The notes beneath the pieces are model-generated. The model ran no database searches and had not been told where the DNA came from. It saw only the letters and a list, made by a program, of their open reading frames with translations. From contig NZ_FXAN01000035.1 of the NCBI RefSeq assembly GCF_900176645.1, forward strand, positions 16,535-80,534: a stretch of DNA of 64,000 nucleotides, in the 5' to 3' direction. Positions 58,147 to 64,000 of this stretch are shown in pieces. This DNA comes from Burkholderia singularis. Lineage in GTDB: Bacteria > Pseudomonadota > Gammaproteobacteria > Burkholderiales > Burkholderiaceae. A program made the translations under genes and the position numbers. Each line of letters starts with the position of its first letter. Within the stretch, counting starts at the first letter, position 1.

Positions 58147-58237
58147 CGTCTGTTTACTCGTACAACTGATGCGATGCGCGTGTTGCGCCCCGAGACGCAA
58201 CACGGTCCATGATTGACCCGGACAAATGCTGAGCCCG

Positions 58238-58765
58238 TTAGACTGCGGCGTTCAGCTTGAGGTCGTAGCCGGCCTTGATCACCGCCCCCATCGTGCCGTC
58301 GTTACGCTGCTCGCGATATTCGAACTCGATCTGGGCGAAGTTGATCTTGATTTCGTCGGTCGGCAGCACGTTGTCGACTTGCCCACTGCCATGGCCAAGT
58401 TGAGAGAACGGCATGTTGCCGAGCGTTTGAAACGACGACACCAAGCCGCTTGCGAAGGTGATCGTCAGGAACTCCTGCTGCCCCTTGCCCGATTTGCGGC
58501 AAATCAGCTTTGCATTCGCGATATGCTCGCCCGTCGCACACATCAGGAACAACTTCGGGGAAGCCTTGTTCGAGACCATGCGGAACTCGAAGTCCTTCAT
58601 CTCTACCTTGCCTGCACCACCGCCGCTGCCGAAGCCCCAGCGACCCGAGTTCTCTTCCGCCCACCGCCAACTCTGAATCTGAATCAGACCCGGGTACTGC
58701 TGATCGGTCGACTCACCTTCAACGCCATCGATCTGCAGAAAATAATCAACCAACGCATTTGACAT
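58238..58765 (-). CDS. hcp: T6SS tube protein Hcp (TssD)
   Basis: 175 aa. Hexameric ring protein that stacks into the inner tube. MSNALVDYFLQIDGVEGESTD, then SWRWAEENSG, FEFRMVSNKASPKLFLMCATGEHI and FAQIEFEYREQ match Hcp. The loop GRWGFGSGGGAGKVE is typical. AGGAG sits 8 nt before ATG 58765. A 151-nt gap separates it from tssC, suggesting an internal promoter or processing site, which is common for this highly expressed part. Confidence 0.96.
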   Translation of the reverse strand: MSNALVDYFLQIDGVEGESTDQQYPGLIQIQSWRWAEENSGRWGFGSGGGAGKVEMKDFEFRMVSNKASPKLFLMCATGEHIANAKLICRKSGKGQQEFLTITFASGLVSSFQTLGNMPFSQLGHGSGQVDNVLPTDEIKINFAQIEFEYREQRNDGTMGAVIKAGYDLKLNAAV

Positions 58766-58916
58766 TATAAGAACTCCTAAATCACTTTAAGAAATCCAAC
58801 TAACCCACCGTGAGTACGACTTAATCGCTCGGCATCATCCACTGCGATGTTGCGTTGCGACGATTCGAGGCACGCTCGTCGATCGATGCACGGGACATCC
58901 GACTAACTGTTGCCAG

Positions 58917-60437
58917 TCAGCTTCCCGATTCCTGCTTGATCGACGGCAGCTTCGAAACCAGCCGGAGGGACACGGTCAACCCCTCCAGTTGGAAATGAGG
59001 GCGCAAGAAAAATTGCGCACGATAGTAACCAGGGTTTTCCGGAATTTCGTCCACGACGACTTCCGCGGCCGACAGCGGACGCTGCGCCTTGGTGACCTCG
59101 CTGGAGATCGTCGGATCGCCGTCGACGTAATTCATCAGCCAGTCGTTCAACCATCGTTGCGTGTCTTCCCGCGATTTAAACGAGCCGATCTTGTCGCGAA
59201 CGATGCACTTCAAGTAGTGCGCAAAGCGGCACGTCGCGAAGATATACGGCAACCGGGACGACAAATTGGCATTGGCGGTCGCATCGTCATCTTCGTATAC
59301 GGCCGGACGATGCACGGTTTTCGCGCCGATGAACGCGGCCGTGTCGGAATTTTTCCGATACACGAGCGGCATCAACCCCGACTCCGAGAGTTCATGTTCA
59401 CGCCGATCCGAGATGGCGATCTCCGTTGGGCAGTGCAGTTCGATATCGTTGTCCTGCGACGGCAGCACGAACTTCGGCAGCACCTCGACTGCGCCACCCG
59501 ACTCGATGCCGCGAATCTTCGTGCACCAGCCGTATGTTTTAAACGCCTGGGTGATATTGGCGCCCATCGCATAGGCGGAATTCGCCCAGCAGAAATCCTC
59601 GGCGCGGTTCGGGTCGACCTTTTCTTCGAAACCGAACTCCTCGACGGGCTGGGTCTTCGGCCCGTATGGCACTCGCGCGAGAAAACGCGGCAGGGTCAAT
59701 GCCAGGTAGCGGGAGTCATTGCTCTCCCGCAGACGACGCCAGAACGTGTATTCGCTCGAAGTGAAGATCTTGGAGACGTCGCGCGGGTTCGACAGCTCGT
59801 CCCAATTGTCCATCTGCAGCAAGCCGGGCGCGGCTGCGGCAATGAACGGCGCGTGCGCGGCAGCAGCGATTTTCGACATCTCGGTCAGAATCGATACGTC
59901 CTGTATGCCGTGATCGAACTGATAGTCTCCAATCAGACAGCCGAACGGCTCGCCACCGAACTGTCCGTACTCCTGCTCATAAATCATCTTGAAGATCGGG
60001 CTCTGGTCCCATACCACGCCCTTGAAGCGGCGCAGCGTCTTGGCGAGATCGGCCTTCGAGATATTCAAATAGCGGATCTTGAGATTCTCGCTGGTATCCG
60101 TATTCGACACCAGGTAGTGCAAACCGCGCCATGCGCCTTCCAACGCCTGGAACCGCTTGTTATGCAGCACCAGCGTCAGTTGTTCGGAGATCTTCTTGTC
60201 CAGCTCCACGATCAGTTGCTCGATCGTTTGCGCGACATCCTCGCGCACGACCACCCTGCCTCGGCGGGCATATTTCAGCAACGTCGCGACCGCAGACTCG
60301 ACGGCTTCGGCGGCCTCGGTCGTTCTTGGCCTGAACGAACGTCGAAGGATGTCCTTCAGATCGTCATCGACCTGTTCCTGATGTTCTTTGAAGACGACCT
60401 GCTCGGCCGCGGATTCCAGTTGGTTGAGCGTGCTCAT
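58917..60437 (-). CDS. tssC: T6SS sheath large subunit TssC (VipB)
   Basis: 506 aa. FQALEGAWRGLHYLVSNTDTSENLKIRYLNISKADL, YEQEYGQFGGEPFGCLIGDYQF, LLQMDNWDELSNPRDVSKIF and YRAQFFLRPHFQLEGLTVSLRLV are classic TssC. With TssB it forms the contractile sheath. Start overlaps the tssB stop by 4 nt. Confidence 0.97.
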   Translation of the reverse strand: MSTLNQLESAAEQVVFKEHQEQVDDDLKDILRRSFRPRTTEAAEAVESAVATLLKYARRGRVVVREDVAQTIEQLIVELDKKISEQLTLVLHNKRFQALEGAWRGLHYLVSNTDTSENLKIRYLNISKADLAKTLRRFKGVVWDQSPIFKMIYEQEYGQFGGEPFGCLIGDYQFDHGIQDVSILTEMSKIAAAAHAPFIAAAAPGLLQMDNWDELSNPRDVSKIFTSSEYTFWRRLRESNDSRYLALTLPRFLARVPYGPKTQPVEEFGFEEKVDPNRAEDFCWANSAYAMGANITQAFKTYGWCTKIRGIESGGAVEVLPKFVLPSQDNDIELHCPTEIAISDRREHELSESGLMPLVYRKNSDTAAFIGAKTVHRPAVYEDDDATANANLSSRLPYIFATCRFAHYLKCIVRDKIGSFKSREDTQRWLNDWLMNYVDGDPTISSEVTKAQRPLSAAEVVVDEIPENPGYYRAQFFLRPHFQLEGLTVSLRLVSKLPSIKQESGS

Positions 60438-61000
60438 TTGACCTCCTGATTCGGCGCTCCCTCGCCGGACGGCGCGTTGTCGGGAGCAATATCGCTGGGC
60501 GCCGACGCGACGGCGGCGGTATCGTCATCCGTCACGTTCTGTCTGCGCAATAACTCGTGGATCAGATCCTCGGCGGCGGCTTTGCCGTCCATGTAGGTCA
60601 GCAACTCCTTGAGCCGGCTGCGTGCGTCGAGCAGTGTCGAAAGCTCAGGAATGCGCCTGACGACCTCGGCGGGTTCAAACGAATCCATCGACGTGAAGGT
60701 CAGATCGATCGGGATCAGCGTGCCGTCGTTGGTCAGCACGTTTTTAACGTGATAGCTGAGCGACGGCGCGATCTGGGCCATCCGATCGTCGAAGTTCTCG
60801 ACATCAATTTCCAAGAACCGGCGCTCTTCCACCGGACCGAGCGGCTCAACGTTGTCGCCGGACAAATCGGCCATCACGCCCGCCACGAACGGAAGCTCGA
60901 CTTTCTTTTGCGAGCCGTAGATCTCGACGTCGTATTCGATCTGCACTCTCGGAGCGCGGCTCTCTCCGATAAATTTCTGACCATCTTTTTGACGAACCAT
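60434..61000 (-). CDS. tssB: T6SS sheath small subunit TssB (VipA)
   Basis: 188 aa. RAPRVQIEYDVEIYGSQKKVELPFVAGVMADLSG is the conserved N-terminus, and IDLTFTSMDSFEPAEVVRRIPEL the middle. The Asp-rich tail lacks conservation. It contains the site recognised by ClpV. 28 nt after tssA. Confidence 0.96.
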   Translation of the reverse strand: MVRQKDGQKFIGESRAPRVQIEYDVEIYGSQKKVELPFVAGVMADLSGDNVEPLGPVEERRFLEIDVENFDDRMAQIAPSLSYHVKNVLTNDGTLIPIDLTFTSMDSFEPAEVVRRIPELSTLLDARSRLKELLTYMDGKAAAEDLIHELLRRQNVTDDDTAAVASAPSDIAPDNAPSGEGAPNQEVK

Positions 61001-61028
61001 TGCTGCCTCCTAAGTAGAACTAAAAAAT

Positions 61029-61958
61029 TTACTTGATAGCCCCGTTGGGTCGGTCGATCTGGGCCGCCAGCGCCGTCCCGTCGGCATAAAGTTCGGCCAT
61101 CACTTCGCCAAACTGCGCCCCTAGCATCCGTTGAATCCGAGCCAAAAATATCGGCGCCGGATGACTCGGCTCATACACTCGGAAGTACTCGGCAAGGCGT
61201 TGCAACGTGGCTTCGACATCCTTCCTCGATGTCAGCGCGCCGCCGGCAGCAAGACGGCCGTCTCGATCTCGCTCACCAGCGTCGTTCGCCCGCACGGCTG
61301 GCTGAATCGAGTTCACCTGCGGATCTTCCGTCGGCTTCAATCTGGATAGCGCCCGATCAATCAAGCCGGACATGCTCGAAACGTCGAACTCTCGTTCCAA
61401 AGCCTTGATGCTTTTTTCGATAAGTAATAAGGATTCCTTAGTTTCAGATAGAAACCTTACTGCCGTATCCTTGCGCTCGTTACTCTCCAGTAGCGAGCCA
61501 ACGTCGCCGCTCGCGAGCGCACTCAACGTCACGCCCTGCTCGGCAACTTGAGCGTTGCCGAACTGATGTAGGAACTGGGGACTCAGGAGCCAGTTGAGAT
61601 GAAGCAGAAGCGTGTCGCAAGGCAACTCACCCGGCTGTGCCCGCGGGTGGATCTGCTCGATGGGCGAACTCATGATGTCCGCAAGCATTCTGATACTTTC
61701 GGCAAGACCAGGAATCCCTCTCCTCGCCATGCATGCCCGGATGTACCATATCGCCACACGAACATCTCGCTCCTTTTTTAGGAGTGAGTAGCAAGAATTT
61801 TCGATTTGTGCCCACTGGAAGGTATATCCCGCTTTCCGGGGTTGTGCCTCTCCAACCGAATCGTATTCACAAATCAAGGCATCGACCTGGATAAACTCCT
61901 CATCGAAATCCAACCCATCAGGATCCGATGAGCCGGCCTGTACCGCATCTTCGCCCAT
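61029..61958 (-). CDS. tssA: T6SS protein TssA (ImpA N-terminal domain, short form)
   Basis: 309 aa. ImpA_N domain residues about 15-130 (DFDEEFIQVDALI, WAQIENSCYSLLKKERDVRVAIWYIRACMARRGIPGLAESI). Middle helical region, then EATLQRLAEYFRVYEPSHPAPIFLARIQRML near the C-terminus, typical of short TssA proteins. It caps and primes sheath/tube assembly. AAGGA precedes ATG 61958. First core gene of the T6SS transcript. Confidence 0.93.
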   Translation of the reverse strand: MGEDAVQAGSSDPDGLDFDEEFIQVDALICEYDSVGEAQPRKAGYTFQWAQIENSCYSLLKKERDVRVAIWYIRACMARRGIPGLAESIRMLADIMSSPIEQIHPRAQPGELPCDTLLLHLNWLLSPQFLHQFGNAQVAEQGVTLSALASGDVGSLLESNERKDTAVRFLSETKESLLLIEKSIKALEREFDVSSMSGLIDRALSRLKPTEDPQVNSIQPAVRANDAGERDRDGRLAAGGALTSRKDVEATLQRLAEYFRVYEPSHPAPIFLARIQRMLGAQFGEVMAELYADGTALAAQIDRPNGAIK

Positions 61959-61979
61959 CTCAATTCCTTAGCGTCAACA

Positions 61980-62117
61980 TTAAATCCACTCTTGACTACC
62001 AAACACCACCCAAACCCCGGATATAAAGATACCCAATGCAATCGGCACCACCGATCCTAGAATCAAAATCGGTAAATATTATCCAAGCGAACTGAGTCCT
62101 TCTTGAAAATTCCACAT
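61980..62117 (-). pseudogene. Small membrane-protein ORF broken by an in-frame stop, just before tssA
   Basis: From ATG 62117 the frame reads MWNFQEGLSSLG, then TAA (62079-62081), then 32 further codons giving YLPILILGSVVPIALGIF and ISGVWVVFGSQEWI up to TAA at 61980. The second part is a good single membrane segment with an aromatic/charged end. A single base change at the TAA (for example to AAA or GAA) would restore a 45-aa membrane protein directly ahead of tssA. AT-rich DNA can mimic such hydrophobic frames, so this may be chance. No strong ribosome site. Confidence 0.35.
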
Positions 62118-62178
62118 CACCGGAAGAATTTACATCAACCATTCATCACCACGAATCCCGAACCATCATGAAATTGGA

Positions 62179-62517
62179 TCATGAAAGAATATTTCCAGAA
62201 AATGTTATTTTCACGACATCAAACAGTCCGAAAGATGGCACAATTAAATCCGCCGGCTTCCTGAGCGCTTGTGTATTTTGGAAAACAGATCTCTTCGATA
62301 CATCGATACGATGAGGGAGAAGTTTGCTGAAGCCGCCTTCAGCAACGAGTCCGGCCAATGGCGGTGCGCAGCACGCCCGCCCAAGCCGCTCGTGGGAGAC
62401 ATCAACTCCGTTATTCCTTTGCGCCACGTAGGTAGGCATGTCAGCCTGCATGCCTGCGGTTATCAATATCACTGAGGCGGCAAACGCCAGGAATACAAGT
62501 TCTTTTTCGTGACCCAT
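62179..62517 (-). CDS. Small probable exported protein upstream of tssA
   Basis: 112 aa. N-terminus MGHEKELVFLAFAASVILITAGMQADMP looks like a signal peptide or membrane anchor; cleavage is unclear. The rest (ERLGRACCAPPLAGLVAEGG, DLIVPSFGLFDVVKITF) has two adjacent cysteines but no family I recognise. GGGAG lies 7 nt before ATG 62517. Same strand as, and upstream of, the T6SS genes; could be the first gene of the transcript. Confidence 0.5.
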   Translation of the reverse strand: MGHEKELVFLAFAASVILITAGMQADMPTYVAQRNNGVDVSHERLGRACCAPPLAGLVAEGGFSKLLPHRIDVSKRSVFQNTQALRKPADLIVPSFGLFDVVKITFSGNILS

Positions 62518-62529
62518 TTCTACGCTCCC

Positions 62530-62850
62530 TTCTCAATCTTATGAAATTTATATTAGTTATTTACCTCGATAGGTGTTTTCCCTAACTCGACCGCTGCCTT
62601 CACAACATTCATTAACAGCGGAACGAACTTTGCGCCGTTGGCCAACATAATAGCTCGTCATTTAATTTTCTGTAAAGAATTTCCTAATTTACGACGGTTT
62701 CCCCTAATGTGCGGGAGATTACAGAACAAATCTCTCACATCAAATCGTCAAAAATATTATTTACTATCGTTATTTAATAAACAAAATTAAATTCTTATAC
62801 AAACAAATAATAAATTATTTATTAAATAAATATTTTGGCCGCCCGGCTGA
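62530..62850. promoter_or_regulatory. AT-rich tract upstream of the T6SS cluster
   Basis: Very low GC (long A/T stretches, densest at about 62,740-62,835) in a high-GC genome, no ORF. It sits at the 5' side of all T6SS genes, so it is a likely promoter/regulator region and a probable target of H-NS/MvaT-like silencers. No specific operator was recognised. Confidence 0.5.
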
Positions 62851-63911
62851 TGCGTTTGCTGTTGGAATTTCCGATGTCGAACCCATACCCCGCCCCGTAA
62901 TACTTTGGCAACGGTAACATTGCGCATTACAGCACTACATAGTTAGCAAGGACACCAAACCATGGAAAACGCTAAGTGCACGTGCTGGAGTTACGTGACA
63001 AGCCAGTGACCGATTTGACCCACTACCCGACATCGCACATGCAGCGCCCAGACACAGCGCGCGGACGACTCCAATGACATACCCGTTGAATAAAATCGGC
63101 GACGCACGCGGCATCCACCATAGGCTGCCCTCGACCGGGACGGCAAGCGTCCGAGCAACAACACGCTGCTCAACGACTGCGCCAAGCTTCGTGCGTTAGT
63201 CGCCAGACTCCAGTCTCATTGAGTGACGCCAGTTCGCCATCGACCCGCCCCTTCGCGTCGATGCACTCGCGGCCATGGCCGCCTGCAATGCAGACACCCT
63301 AGCCGCCTCATTGCCGGGCCGTGCCATGCCTCGAATCCGATGCCAGCACCCGAGGGATTTATATAGGCAAACCGCGAATGCCATTCGTTGTTCACGCAAC
63401 CATTGCGACGCGATCATCATCGATGTCGCACTGCATCGCGAATCCGACCAATGGTTTGTCGACCCATAGCAGCAAGCGCGAATGCGGGACCTGGATCGTG
63501 CAATGCGATGCATACGTCGGCCACTCCGTCGCGCCCAATCTGCCCGAACGCACTCCGCTGCCCTGACGGCTCGACCGCATCCGAAAGAATACGCGCACGC
63601 CCCCCCCTTCGGTACGCCATCATCTTTCGACGAGCGCCCCCCCTGACGCGGAAAACCTGACCAAGCGCTTTCCCAGTGCTGCGTCATACACTCGGAGCGG
63701 CAGCGTTTGCGAACCGTGTGCTATCGGACGCTGCGCAGCCCGCCATCGCATGATCGCACCTGCGCAGCCAACGTGATTCATCGAGCGGATTCCAAAGGAC
63801 GGCAACGATTGCAGCCATCGCTTTATCCACACAAGCAACTCGAACAACACGCCTGCCTGGCCAGCGAAGCAGCAAGCTTCGCTCCACGTCATCCGCACGC
63901 AGGAAATGAAG
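62851..63911. other. About 1 kb of decayed DNA with no intact gene
   Basis: Open frames are short and lack ribosome sites. One frame around 63,123-63,221 (DRDGKRPSNNTLLNDC, ending in TGA) looks like the tail of a lost gene but is unassigned. Confidence 0.4.
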
Positions 63912-64000
63912 TGTCAACGTCGGACGTAATTTCCCCAGAAGTGTCGAAGTAAAATTCCCCCACCCTGTTCGGACGGTGATCAGCCGGCGATGTGATCGGA
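63912..64000. mobile_element. Probable end of an IS21-family element, cut by the window edge
   Basis: From TGTCA at 63912 there are two imperfect direct repeats, GTCGGACGTAATTTCCCC (63919-63936) and GTCGAAGTAAAATTCCCC (63943-63960), 24 nt apart. Multiple short terminal repeats of this kind, with a GTAAAATTCCCCC core, are typical of IS21-family ends. A minus-strand frame ends at 63980 (last residues SDHIAG), consistent with a transposition gene entering from the right. Identification rests on remembered pattern. Confidence 0.45.

Noticed and set aside
37155..61958. Prophage tail cluster
   Set aside because: VgrG, Hcp, TssB/C and TssE are phage-tail relatives, but TssJ/K/L/M, ClpV and TssA/F/G make it a T6SS; no capsid, terminase or integrase genes are seen.
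63196..63687. 163-codon minus-strand frame near the right edge
   Set aside because: Low-complexity Arg/Ser/Ala translation, no ribosome site, overlapping frames of similar length on both strands; judged non-coding.

Overview
The window is high-GC proteobacterial chromosome with a housekeeping gene order typical of Burkholderia sensu stricto: divergent alr/lplT, aceA and aceB close together, gltX beside tRNA genes, and yejABEF next to fabI. The overall look suggests the B. pseudomallei complex or a near relative. That placement rests on gene order and remembered protein similarity, not on a search. No rRNA gene, CRISPR array or replication origin was seen.

Positions 1-30,963 read as conserved core genome. 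In order: alanine racemase (cut by the left edge), lysophospholipid transporter LplT, ThiD, a tightly overlapping minus-strand operon tsaB-rimI-udg-DUF1853, an acyl-CoA-binding protein, and a DEAD-box RNA helicase. Next comes a glyoxylate-shunt neighbourhood (aceA, universal stress protein, LysR regulator, L-2-haloacid dehalogenase, aceB). It is followed by small metabolic and regulatory genes (GGCT-like, RraA, AraC, GNAT) and by a duplicated tRNA-Glu/tRNA-Asp unit plus tRNA-Ala(GGC). Then come gltX, a patatin-like lipoprotein, a secreted NlpC/P60 hydrolase, the yejABEF peptide importer, fabI and a proline-rich secreted protein.

Positions from about 31,100 to the right edge look like an acquired island. 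It opens with a 447-aa gene I cannot assign, non-coding spacers of lower GC, a degraded acyltransferase fragment, an Est30-like esterase and a LysR regulator. It then holds a complete type VI secretion system on the minus strand (61,958 down to 38,427, plus three unassigned small genes down to 37,155). All thirteen core parts are present: TssA-TssB-TssC-Hcp-TssE-TssF-TssG-ClpV-VgrG, then a spike-loading module (DUF2169/pentapeptide protein, pentapeptide protein, DUF3540, DUF4150 PAAR-like tip), then TssJ-TssK-TssL-TssM. Most junctions are 1-14 nt overlaps or gaps, so this is one or two transcripts. VgrG carries an extension of about 32 heptapeptide repeats. TssL carries its own OmpA-like peptidoglycan-binding domain. 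No classical effector/immunity pair is recognisable. The unassigned genes (three small ones after tssM, the 447-aa gene, two small ORFs before tssA) are therefore the places to look for cargo, regulators or immunity.

Upstream of tssA lie a small probable exported protein, an AT-rich tract that is a likely promoter or silencing region, about 1 kb of decayed DNA, and at the extreme right edge what looks like one end of an IS21-family element.
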